Positions 23,801-36,000 of a stretch of DNA of 64,000 bases are shown here, piece by piece (positions within the stretch are counted from its first letter, which is position 1; every line of letters starts with the position of its first letter). The notes beneath the pieces were generated by a model, which was not told the DNA's origin, did no database searches, and saw nothing but the letters and a program-made list of their open reading frames with translations. This DNA comes from Taenia hydatigena (taxonomy: Eukaryota; Platyhelminthes; Cestoda; Cyclophyllidea; Taeniidae). The stretch lies in NCBI GenBank assembly GCA_036345935.2, contig JADWOT020000002.1, positions 2,266,692-2,330,691 on the forward strand, in the 5' to 3' direction. The translations under genes were made by a program, and so were the position numbers.

Positions 23801-26800
23801 GACCGGTGCTACCAAAGTAATTATTTATAAGATTTGGAAAGTTGACAGATTAACTCAGCCCAGATGCGACGCCATTTCCCTTCGTTGTTGGGTATTTACC
23901 ACCAATCAAAAAATGTTAGCTTTTGTTCAACATATTTAGCATCATTATGAGCTATTCCATGTAATGCGATGTCAAAATTTACTTGAATGCATAGTCAAGG
24001 CGTGTCGTGTAACCACGGCTTCCTTAAAAACAGATATTTGAAAAAGGCTATTCGAGGTTGCAATCGAGGCTTACCCAAGCCAGGCGGCTTATCGAGTCAG
24101 TAATGCAAAAAAACTAACTTCGAAACTTTAACGGCTTAATTTAGGCTACAGCAAAAATTCGAAAGGCGAAAAATATGTCTGCCTCATAAATACGCTCTCG
24201 TAAGTTATCTAAAGAGATCATTGATTCTTCAGCATTGCTTATTCATTCTTCTCTTCAGCCTTTAATTTTGGATTTGGATAGATTTTCTCACTTCCTAGAT
24301 TTGAGAACACTTTCTGATCGATCCATTGAAAGCAAATTTGCATTTTCTTATCGTCAAGTAGGTTCCAGTTAAGCGTGCACTTTTTACTTTCAAAAGCACT
24401 TCTATAATCACGTTTCAGAGTGCAATTTTAAAGTAGTGGGTGATGAGCAATAAAGAATTCGTTTTCTGTTCCAAAGAATTCATCAATTTGTGATTAATTT
24501 GTTCCGTTGATATTTCCCAAATATAAGTTTGTTCAAATTTGTTGAGGTAAAATTGGAGAGTATAATGTCGGGAAAATGCCCCTACAATGACTTCCAAAAA
24601 GGAGCATTTTAATGCTTTTTTAATTAACTCAGCAAATACCCTCACTTTTTGAATGAAGTAGATAAGTGAATGTCCCCGATGCTTAAAACAAGCCGCGATT
24701 GGAGAAAGCGATTTTGAAATACGCAGGGCGGTGGAAGTCGGGATGGGAAGCCACTAGTGGGCATTAATCCCTAACAATATGCTTGCAAGACGGTCTATTT
24801 TTTCTCCTTCCGATCGCTTACGAAGTCTAAAAAGACACACTGTTAATTTTTGATTGCTTCCTAACTGACTAACTGGCTCTTGCACTTTCTTTTGGCGCCT
24901 TTTACTAAAACAAACCAGACGTTCGCTTCCTTCAAACGCCTAACTCATTCTCACTGGACAATTCCAAGGTCTGCAAGAAGATTATGTTTGCCAGAAATTG
25001 AAGTGGTTACATCAAAACTAGTGATTTACCTAGAACCCGTTGGTTTGCCATTCCAAGTCGTCAGTAGACATGGCATTCAACGCTTACTTCTTTATTTGCC
25101 GATGGGATCGGGTAGGCAACTGCGCACGTGGCCAAAGCCTAGACAGCCAGTGATTTTCAAGCATTTGATTTACTCTGACCTTTCAATGGTCATCACGGCT
25201 CGCTATCAGCCAATTAGACGGCAGGGGGAGAGTGGAAGCACGACGATCTCACACTTTCAAGCCTTATACAAGAAGGATCATCTGGAAAATCAAATCAAGA
25301 TCCTTGTCCTATGGTAGCGGCCCACCTCAGCGCGTTGCAAACACCACGGAGTGCAGAATTGGAGATGCGTTATTCTCTCTTTAAACAGCCCATCTTGAAG
25401 AAGCTTCCACAATCTCAATTGTGGCTTTGACTCACTTTTAGTGACTCCGTGCAAGAGGCCGCTGTAACTTATCAATCGAGACGGATCCATGTGCTCTGGC
25501 CTTATTAGACCTGATCTCGAAGCGATAGAAGGATCCCCCAACATTTTCTGTGGATGCGCTAAACTTCACATGGGGAACCTTGCCTCTGAGACGAGCTTTA
25601 CTGTCACATCTTGTGTAGCCTCCTGACATTCCCTTTGGTAGGCTGAGGGACTAGGTTTGCTTGTCTCCTTCCCGCAACAGGGTTGCAAGATCTCAAACCT
25701 TGTAGGTGTCTCAGCAAACCCTTTCTCTATCGCTTTAGACATTGTTTAACTCTCAAACTGCTGTCAATTTCTCCATCGGAAAAGTGGATGGAGGCGCGCC
25801 GGTGGTCAACTCGGTACGGTAACCGGGCATTTCAATAAGAGAGCTGTCTATGTGATGATGACTTTGAATAAGACGAAGTCGTTTTCTCAAGACAGCTGGG
25901 ATAATAATGTCAGAAATAAGGTCTACCACACTACTCCCCTATTGTCTGCAGATTGAAGAGAAGAAGGTTTTCTACAAATAGACTTACCGCCTTATTTTCG
26001 TGTCCACATTTGACACTGTGATTGCATAAGTTGATAGAGGAGGTCTTCATTTTGCTTTGCCAACAGTAATAGAGACTGTTAACCGGGATTGGTCGTATCC
26101 ACCAGAAACCATTTACTGCTTCTCAATTACACTAGAGCGATTAAAAGAAAGCAGCCTTTACTGGTCTTTTTTAAGGAACCAAACACTGCTCATCATTTAA
26201 AAGCGTCTCTAAAAGGTGAAGTTACAATTGTCATGACCGCAGGAGACTGGCATTTGTTACTATCACAACACAAGCCAGCCGACTTTGTGATACGCCTCAT
26301 TAGACCACACCCAATTCTGTCCCACTTTTATGTCCTACTTTTCCATTTAAAGGCAGCAAAGGTGTGAATAAAGAAAGGCGGTCATAAAAGGAAGGATACA
26401 TGGGCCGGGGAAATGTGAAAGATTGGGATAAGATTTTTCCTTTTGTCTCTTATCCCAAAGAGCGGTGCGGAGTCTTTCCACGGATCGTTTTTACGGCTGT
26501 TTTGCTTTGCGTTGTCTTGTGAGAAGAAGAATAGGATGCGTTGTCCACTGATTTACTGGTCCTCTCTGCTTTCAACAACATGGTGGAGGGATAGCTCTCA
26601 TTCCTAGGTGCTACTTAGCCTTCTAGTCAACAATCCACTAGACATAATGTAGCACTAAACACTTCCTCCACCCAATTTTAAATGGCTCCTAACCAGCTGT
26701 TTCGTTATCACTTAAGACCACACCAAGGGGAGCGATGTTGTCATCTCCGTTTGATTTGAAACTTGAGGCGGTGGTGGAATGCATGAGTGCGCACAGATTG

Positions 26801-29690
26801 GGATAAAAATTGCCTAGTCAGTGAAATCCGAGTGTCTCAAAATTTTCCACCTCCTCGGAAAGATTGCTTAATGGATCGACTGTTGACAGGTGGAATAAGT
26901 AAACGTTCATGCTTTATCTCTTTACCTCGCCCTTTTGAGTGAAGAAAGTGCCTAAACTTCTTAGAACCAAGTGTTCGTGTCTTTGTCAAAGGTAGCCAAG
27001 AGGGATGTATCACTCTTAATTGATAATGACAGCCTGACATTGTGGAGTTTAAGTGGTATCATTTCTTCCAAGAATTACACCGGTACAGTTAAAAAGGTCC
27101 GACGTAATGTCAATTTCTCACTACTGAGGAGCGACTAAGCAATTGTTTCCAGCAGTGATGGAGAGAGAGATGAAATCTACTATTTACCATACTCCTTGTG
27201 TATACTCTGTTCTGTTGTCGTAGAAGAGCTTCTTGTGCAATGTAGTGCAAGCCGTTTAGAAGAGACTTTTTGTAAAATCGACTTAATTTGAATGACATTA
27301 TTCCCTTAATGCTGAGTCCGCCCCCATCTTGAAAGTGTGGGAAGAACTTGTGGCCGCCGTCCGGACTGTTTATGAACTGACAATGGTGCCCTGCAGGTGG
27401 AATTCTTCATAAGCTTAATGTCGAACAGAAGCGCATCATACAAGTCTCTTTTCATTTTGCCTCGAATGAGTTAAAGAATAACCGCCTAGATGGAAACATA
27501 CGGAGCTGACTGGTTAGTCCATTCTATATACTACTCAAAAGTGCTGTCAGCGACTTCTGCCTAAAAACGTAGTAACTACGAGGACTTCTCAACATTCTAG
27601 ACCTATAGAAAACTAGATAGTATTGCTTATCACCTAAGCAACACCAATCAGCTATTGCATTTTGAATGTTAACTCCAGAATAGAAGACGAAGTCGACCTG
27701 TTGAGTACAAAGAAAACGGCTTAAAAGACGGAAACTTGATCCAAGATGGAAGCGCTTCGTTTGGCCCTAAAGTCTTGGCATAAAGCTTGATCGTGGATGC
27801 AATAAACGGTTTCCGGAGTAGGTAGGGCGACATGCAAGGAGGGACGGTCCCTCCATTGTGCAAGTGCTTTCTTTGTCACACATCTTTTTGCAACGACCCC
27901 GAAGAGGCTCGGTTACCGGTTTGAAGGGTGTCACCAAGAAGGGAATCGCCAAATTTGATGGCACTCGATGCCACAGGGGACTAGAAGCCCAACTACTTAC
28001 AGCAAGGAGCGTGTTTTCTGTCAGAAACTATGGTGATTGACCAAGTGGTGTCTATTCTTAGCTAATTTTCTTAAGGTCGTGAAGTTGAAGTGCCTTACTA
28101 CAGATGTCTCTCTACAAGAAGGCAATCAAGGCTGCACAAGTCACTTAGAGGTGAGAGTAGCAAAAGCGGTTACAAAGTTAAAGTCACTTATAGCAAAATC
28201 ATTCACCCATTTTACTCTCCCTTTTGGCTTCTCTATCCGCCAGTTCTCCCCGTTTTGTGGCAGCTACCTTTAGATAGTGAGATTTTAAATCGTGCTCATT
28301 AATGCAAGTGAATCATTTGGGAATGCGAGACTGAGCGAGAAGGTTCGCGATACAATAAACTTAAATTAAATTGTTTCAAATTCATGAATTCGTCAAGAAG
28401 AAAAAGACGCCTATTGGTGGGGTAGACCTGCCCAGCTTGAGTCATTCCATGATGTCAATGCCCCCTGGAGCCCCTCGCCTAAAGAGCTGTGACCTAGTCT
28501 TTTCAAGTGGCCGCATCACCTCATGATCTGTCATAATTAAGCCTTTTTACTTACCATTTGCCAGATTCGATAAATCAGTGTCTCTTTCTGACGTTGGAGG
28601 TTTCATCCTCCCTCCCAGAAGGGAAAGCAAAATAAATAGAAAAGTGGCTGGCATAACTGTCCCAAGAGAAGTGGCAGACTCTGCTTGGAGGGTGACCAGG
28701 AGGATTGCTACGGAAAAAAGGAGTATCCCCGCTTTTACGCCCACTTTCATTCATTTCAAAGTGCAATGTTTACGCGTCATGAATTTTCAGTTGTTTTCTC
28801 ACTGCCCGACTGACTTTACATTTCAATTTGCCCAAGCCTCCACTCACCAGCCATCCCCTCGCACAATTTAAAGTAAGGCAAAACCTTAGCTCTAAGAGGA
28901 CAAAACATGCTTCGTGTGGGTGTGGTGCACTATAGAGCTTCTTTTGCCTCATCCCTCCATATGGGTAATGGACTACACCCGGTTGCCACAGTGATGGTCG
29001 CAGCAAGTGAATGGAGAGCCAAAGGGGACAACAAGTTGACCTTGTGGATTGAAAACCACGCCCGAGGTCTTAGAGGAGGGTATGCGTAGTCTGCTCCAGA
29101 TGACTGACTCTTAACGGAAGGACTGCTGGAGCGTAATGGCTGGAGCATCCCGAACAGCCTACTTTGCTCAGACATCGACGTCGTGGTGTCTAATTGCATA
29201 TTCTTATAGGAACCCACGACTAGTACGACTATCATTGACAGATGTAAGGCTATCTAGAAAAGTTGGCGTCCTTACATAGTTTTAATGTAGCTCTGTGTCT
29301 AATCACCGCAGCACACTGAACCGAAACCGCATAAGCAGACGTCCACCACCATTGGCGCTCGACGATCAGCCTGACGGACGGTGCCTAAAAGCGACACAAA
29401 ATACGTCCCAACAATTGTTCCCCATTAGCTACCATTGTGTTTAGCACAAACTCCAAGGAGGACTCATTAAAATGTCTTTTTAGGTCAAACAACGCTATTC
29501 TTTCTGTGATATAACTAGCACCAACCATCCTCATCTACCGATCGAATCCCCCATTCAGAAGCAGTAACACCGACCACAAGCCAGGATGTATTATGTGCGT
29601 GTGTGGCAGCAGGAAGATAACAAATGAAGGAGAGGAATCGTTGAGAGCTCATTGATAGAATGAACGTTGGGTTGCGTGTGCTGTTTGTAT
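20819..29690. other. no supportable gene seen
   Basis: I found no exon with a convincing splice pair in this stretch. The open frames at 21143-21439 (+), 21894-22256 (-) and 24880-25317 (+, 145 codons) have no recognisable motif and no clear boundaries. It is probably intergenic or intronic DNA upstream or downstream of the neighbouring genes. Confidence 0.45.
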
Positions 29691-29951
29691 TTAGATAACA
29701 CTTCGTCGGCGATAACGCACTCCACCGTAGAGGTAGTCGAGGGCGCGCTTAACCAGATCCCTCCCCTCCTCTGATGCCTCGAGTGCTTCTCTGAGGCGCT
29801 CCAATTCCTCCGCCTCTGCTGCCTCCTCAGCTGCTGCCTCAGATAAGGAGAATAGTGGAGGCTCAATATGACGTTTGTAGCGGATGCCTCCAATCAAGTA
29901 GGGTAATCGACGTTTGATGGAATCGCCTCCATCACGACCCACAGTAGCCGC
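29691..29951 (-). CDS. terminal coding exon of a putative neuropeptide precursor
   Basis: The exon begins after the acceptor TTCCTTCATCCAATAG in phase 0 (an in-frame TAG overlaps the splice site) and runs 86 codons to a TAA. It contains two related cores, each bracketed by basic residues: KRR-LPYLIGGIRY-KR near residues 14-25 and KR-ALDYLYGGVRY-RRR near residues 69-82. An Ala/Glu-rich acidic spacer separates them. Paired dibasic-flanked repeats with an acidic spacer are the hallmark of secreted peptide prohormones cleaved by furin-type convertases. Neither core ends in Gly, so C-terminal amidation is not predicted. The upstream exon with the signal peptide was not located. I cannot assign a known peptide family. 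The repeated motif is seen; the function is inferred. Confidence 0.65.
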   Translation of the reverse strand, partial: AATVGRDGGDSIKRRLPYLIGGIRYKRHIEPPLFSLSEAAAEEAAEAEELERLREALEASEEGRDLVKRALDYLYGGVRYRRRSVI

Positions 29952-31467
29952 CTATTGGATGAAGGAATAGACAAATTAGGGAGTAGAACATGCTTTTGAG
30001 TCAACATTTTCAGCAGAAGCAAGTGACCCGCCAATTTACATTGACCAATCAAAATTCAGTATTGAGGACGCATTAAATGTCAAGAAGGTCTAAGCCAATA
30101 ATGACTTTGGATTACATGGCTAAAAAAACCACACTTTCGTGCCGGTACTACCCACAATGTGTGCGAGTGTGCAACAGCGCGTTGGTGTATACGGTTTCGT
30201 GTCTACTATAATGTAGACATCTACAGAAGGTTCCTCAGGTGGCTCGACATCTGTCGGTTCTAGTAGCACCAGTCAAGGAGGTTTTTCTGCTTCAGCAAAC
30301 ACCAGTCATACCTGAGAACAATTACATTGCGTGGCATCTAGTTTTAGGGCCTAATCCATAGATAATCCGTCATTTGACATGTGACAAAGCCCTCCAACAG
30401 AAGGGTGAGCTTAAACACTCATTCGCAACTATGTGGAATGCCGATTAGCAAGCGCACACGAGGCCTCTCGCACGTCTTAAAATATCCTAGTTGTACTGGC
30501 TACACTCTCTCCACCAATTCTGCTTCATAAGCACCTCATAAATGCTAGAATAAATGCATGCTTCTGAATAGATATGTTGAAGCATCTCCTCTTTGCACTT
30601 CCTCTTCCATAACATCAAAGTCCCCATTTGGCATAAAAAAGCTCCACGTCCCATTGGCCGTGGGCATTTCTTCCTTTTGACGGAAGGAAAAGAAAGCTAA
30701 AACCTTTTATTATTGTTTGTTAACCAAGGTCTTAAGATCATGCTACAAATCTAAGTGCTGTTTTGTAGCTTTACTTCAAAGCACTCGGTCAAATAAATAA
30801 ATCCTCATTTCTACCTCTTTAACTGCTGGCGATGAATACTTAATTTGCAAGTCAAACACTAAAGAAATCTTTTTGAAACGATCCTAACTCGAGGTTGTAA
30901 AATGCCCGAAAAAGAGGGTTATTTTTCCACCTTGTTTCCAGTACCGAGGGGATGAAGGGTAATCGCATTACAATTGGCTCATAAGTATCCACGCCTCTAG
31001 TTTTCTTCCTAAGGACCTAAAAATTGTCACTTTTCTTTTTTTCTTTGTAACGATTAACAATAAACGAGGCTCCTGTTCTCGCTTATTTCAGCTCTATCTA
31101 TCTGATTGGTGATGTTATGCAGAGGTGTCGCCTATCAAAACCCCTCTTCCCTCTTCCCTTTTCTACCCCCAATGACAGTGCTTGACCTCATTCTCCTCAA
31201 AGGAGGAAAAATTCGCCATCTTCAAAATATTGAAAAGAAGAGATAAAATGCTGGCTTGTTTGAATGAGGCCTTAGCTGAGAAGAGCAGCAAATTTTAACT
31301 CGCCTCTTAAAGCGTCAGGAAGTCTTTCTTCCCTTCATTGTTCCTGTTTTTCGTTCAGAAACTTTTTATCAGTCAAATCTTAATGTTTCTACTGTAAATT
31401 TTTAAAATAATTCTCATTAAAACAGGAAGGATGAGTGATTTAAAAGCATTACAAGGTAGATTTTGGA

Positions 31468-31758
31468 TTAATTAGATGCCTTGGTCACAATGACGAAGGA
31501 AGGTTCTGCCATGCCAGTGGTTGCTGAATAAGACTGTGTTATCAAGATGGGCTCATAGTCAAGCGTAGCTAAGCTCGAGCAGTGCTCTTGACGCAACGAC
31601 TTTAATGAGACAATGACAAGAGCCTTCAACGAGCTAAATGCGCGCAGTTCAAGCCACTGGCAGGGCTCTAAACAGCGTCCTGTGGTGATATTACCCGGGG
31701 TTTTGAAAAGCCTTTGAACATCAACCACAAGTGTTGGGTTAATTTTACCGAGGAACCA
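31468..31758 (-). CDS. possible terminal exon of an unknown gene
   Basis: About 96 codons are open from a TATCAG acceptor-like site to a TAA stop. The stretch includes PTLVVDVQRLFKTPGN and ILITQSYSATTGMAEPSFVI, which read like protein rather than low-complexity sequence. No polyadenylation signal lies close behind the stop and no upstream exon was matched. It could be a chance open frame. Confidence 0.3.
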   Translation of the reverse strand, partial: WFLGKINPTLVVDVQRLFKTPGNITTGRCLEPCQWLELRAFSSLKALVIVSLKSLRQEHCSSLATLDYEPILITQSYSATTGMAEPSFVIVTKASN

Positions 31759-32712
31759 CTGATATCTACTTCACTCTCATCTCTTGGTACGGCAGGTTTG
31801 ACTGAACAAAGGTTCTACACCCAGCACTCTCAAAGTAACATAAAAGGCGAATTTGTCATTTGGCCTTGCCAAGCGTTGACACCTCTCACTTCCTTACTCT
31901 ATGCACTCCTCTTCGTTGTTAGACAAGCCAGTTAAGCTTAATCTTTAGCTCTGCTGAACTTTTGATGGTCTCATAAGGAAAAATGAATCAAAAAGAGCAC
32001 AATCTTAGAGCAAGGCCGATTTTAGCTACGTTTTGTTACATTTTAAAGGCGTGGCCTTCGAGCGCGTTTACTAACATGACAATAAGTAGTGCATTCTCCT
32101 TCCATTACTATGGTCTGTAACAACTTCGGAGGCGATTTACAACGCTATAGCAGAAAGATCGAATCCTCTTTTTACTTCTTTTTTTTGAACTAAAGCTCTT
32201 TTGAAAGGGAAGTCTGATCGTGTTATTTGAGCAGATGATAAAAAAATGCAGTCTCTTCTGTCAAAACAGGGATAATGAAGCACAAGTTGGCCTGAACCAT
32301 CTTTGCCCCGTTCCGCAGATCCAAGATGGAGCAAAATTTGGCCCCAGCATCCAAATATCAGTAAAGGTTTTTTAAAGCACCTAACATTGTGAAGTCACGA
32401 CTGCGTGTGCGGTGAATCCGAGGTCCCCAAAATGCTTTAACAATAGGCATTTTTGATGGGCTGTTATTCCGCGCCACATTTAGTAGACATCGCTTCGGAG
32501 ACGAATTTAGAGAAAGTAAAAACCCCTCCGCTGCGTATCGTGCTAGACAAATGTGGAAGAAAATATTATTTTCAGTTTTGCTGGTGGTGTTAGGATCCCA
32601 CAAAAACTGTTTGCCAATTATTAACGTGCGTATTTTGGTATATAATAAAATCAAGGTGGTTTTAGGGTCACAGGATGGTAGATAAAGGGGAGAGGAAAGG
32701 AGAAATATTTAC

Positions 32713-32884
32713 CGTCATTCTTTAGTGCCCAAATGAATCTCGTTTGATTATGCGCTTGACGACGTGGGCACTGCAGCCTCGGTGGATTGTTCCCTTTCCC
32801 CTTTTTTCTCTGGCCGGGCCTTCGGGTTACGGCCGCAAGCCCGTAGCTTCTTACAGCGTATGTAGGATAGTCAAACGGGGTCAT
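32713..32884 (-). CDS. possible exon of an unknown gene
   Basis: An open frame starts at an ATG preceded by GGTCATAG and ends at GACG|GTAAAT in phase 1. The encoded segment is basic (RRPGQRKKGKGNN). The acceptor lacks a pyrimidine tract, and no neighbouring exon could be joined in phase. Confidence 0.2.
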
Positions 32885-33088
32885 CTATGACCTCCGCCTT
32901 TCACCACTTCGAATGTTGTCAGTGATGTGCTGAATGCGATTTCCGCATTCGTGAACTGTCATACAACGGACCACTAACACCCATATCTTCTCTTTCTTTA
33001 AACAAACTCCAAAGAGAAACATGAAAAATGGGGTAAGTTTAAATCGTTGAAGAAAACACCCTCCCATACATCTCATCATGATGACCAA

Positions 33089-36000
33089 AGGAAGAAATTA
33101 AATTCGCATATTTCTCAGTAGAGGTTAAGGCGCGGCAACTGTCTTGCCAGCAAATGAGTGCATTAATTCGCCCAAAAAGCAGAACCTTGACAAGCCGCCA
33201 AAAAAGAAGCAGCGGGCAGGAGTAAGCATTTTGCCTCGGGTCTAATCTCTTTTTTGCCCTCTTGGGTAAACATGCAAACCGGAGGACGGAAGAGGTGGAG
33301 GTGGAAGGGAACAAAACCCAACGACCAAGTCCACTTTCCTCTTGCCCGCCCTCACTTGAAATACGCAAGGCAAGTTTGATTAGTGATCCTTTTTTATCCT
33401 TTTTCCCTCAATTGCTTTTTTCTCCTGACTCTAAGCTAATCATATTTTATTTAACAGATGCCAATTCTGCTTAAACACGGCCAAAACTACGCCTCGCAAG
33501 AGTGCATTCATTTTTAACGAGAAGTGGAAAATTTTGTGCGTCTCTTGACTTCGGCTGTGCTGGCACGCCCCAAATTAACCAGACAGCCGAGTAGTAAATT
33601 AATGTACAAGTAATAGGAGGCTAAATCCCTCCTCAGGTGGAGAGATGTGGATGGACCTGTCAAAAGGGCTGTGGTCAGAAATGCATTATCTTAATGGGAT
33701 GATTGCACCCTGATAGACCCACACCTCCAAAATCGACCTTTAGTTCGAACACGAAATTGGATAACTTTAGCGCACCTTTCCAGGATGCTTTTAATGAGTC
33801 ATGAAAGCATCTTTTATGGATGAAAATTTATTTGGTTTTTTGTTCGTCTTATTTAAGGGCAAAAAATGGGTGGTAAATTAGTAAGGATACCTAGTTTTTT
33901 AAGAATGGCAAAAAAGGAATAAGTGAACTCACATTCGTACTGGGCGAAATTGAGATGCAGATAAGGAGAACTTGAAAGGACAAAATAAGATACAACCTTT
34001 TAGGACAAAAATCCGTTTAGAAATGACTTAACTTAACAAAATTTTATTGAAAGAACACATGAACTAAAACACAAATTTCTTCAAAAGCTTAAAATCAAAT
34101 TCAGTCTGTTTTGCCAATTTCACCAACTACTAATACGGTTTCAGCGTCCGAGGCCAGCGACAAAATAAATATATAAATAAATAATGGTAGCACTCACGAA
34201 TCAGAAAGCCACCGATAGCCCCACCACGTGCACTGATCAATGACATTATAGGAAGTTTTGAGGCCCTAACAGGAGAGGAGACGACACCTTCCTCGTTTCT
34301 GATTGCTCAGGTTATTCCTAAGACCTTTTATACGTTTCCGTCTCTACTCCTCCTTCCCTATTGGTTGCATCTGGCGATGGTTGAAGTGAGTTAAACCAAA
34401 AATGAGCCAACTAAAACGATGGGTTAGGGAGGGGGGTAAGATAGCGCAAATAATCTCAGTTTAGTGTGCACATGAGTGGGGCAAGTAAACACGCCAGATG
34501 GAATTGGATTCTGGAGCAGGAAAACGAAAGCATGTACAGACAAACTACAGTTGTGGGGGAGGAATTTTGCGACGGAATTTGGGTCAAGGAATAGTTTAGC
34601 AAATTGGAAATGACTTGAGCACTGTGCATTGTGGTCAGATGCAATAATTGCATGCTAGCGCCTTTAAGGCCTGGTATTGCTTCTTAATTGCGTTCACTCT
34701 ATTACCTTTTGAGCAGCGACCGGATCTGGCGGGTGCCTGTTCTTTGAAACGACTTTGGCATGATTTTAAAGTTGTAGGAAAGTTGAAAGCCACTGAGGCG
34801 ATCGTGGTTAAACACGCTCAAATGTACAGGTTGCGGAGCAATTTAATGGGCCTTATTTTTCCATGAACTTGCATTCTTCGCAAAAGGAAAAAAAGTTTTG
34901 AGGTTGCTTGTTAGCTGACACGGTAGAAAGCATGACTTCTGCATTCCACACTTTCTCTTCTACAACCTCTTCCTTTAAGAGGACATCTGCCAAAGGGTGA
35001 CACGGACAAAGATGGCAGCCTATCCACCCTTTTCATTTTTTTCACACGCTATTCAAGAGGGTGGTTTATGTGGTTTATTCAGATTTTATTAAGCAATGTC
35101 AAAAAACTTACCGATGAACATACTTGTTGGCGTAAGAACTTTCAAGGTTGCGATATTTTATCCAAGTAATAAACTCATAATTAGGAGCAAGTAGCCCAAG
35201 ATTATGTCGACTTAAGGGAGTCGAACAATGCTACTTATTCAAGTTCTAGAATTAAGTAGGTACGTGCCCGAAAATAATTGGGAAGAATATTAATTCTCAC
35301 TGATTTCACTGTGCTTTTATTGGACGTTGTAGCATTTAATTATTAAAACTTTAATGTTTATGTGGTGCTTTGGTGGTGTGCTGGAGTCGACAGTACATTG
35401 GTTTGCCACCGCATCGCCTTCTAATGCTTGGAACGACTTTGGACTGACTTGATGAAGTAGGCAGCCTTGAATCGCCTCTATTTGAATTAATTGATAAATA
35501 GACGAAGGAAGTAGGAGGTCCCTCTGCTAAAAGATTGAGGTGGGTCAATGGGTTTTAGCCAACAAGAGCAGAAGAGTTTCACCCTACACCATGCCAATTC
35601 ATCACTCGGAGTTAGTTTTATAAGATATTTTCCAGTAAACCCTCCAATCTTAATCAAATTTTTACACAAACCTATTTTCCTCAAAAATTCTTCGTCTTTT
35701 TATGCCAGTGGCGCTTAGTTCTTTGGCAGTGAGGAATCCACTCCCTCGGAAATCGATAGCGCCTTCTCAGAGGTCACAAGGAGCACCGAGGAATGGCCAA
35801 TTAGTCGTAAAGAAAAACCACTTAGCAATTTGTGCTGACATTAACAATTCCCCATCAGAGGAGAGGTAGAGGGATAAGATGGGGGAAGGCAGGCCACCCT
35901 GCCTCCCTTCATCAACAGCTGTCATCACCTGACCTTGGCATTTGACAATCAGACATTTCCATGCAATGTGGAGTAGACGGATGGGGACTGAGGTGAGATG

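Noticed and set aside
24880..25317. 145-codon plus-strand open frame
   Set aside because: There is no recognisable domain, and no splice or transcription context distinguishes it from chance.
32358..32654. 98-codon minus-strand open frame
   Set aside because: It lacks an ATG start, shows no splice sites in phase with neighbours and has no recognisable motif.
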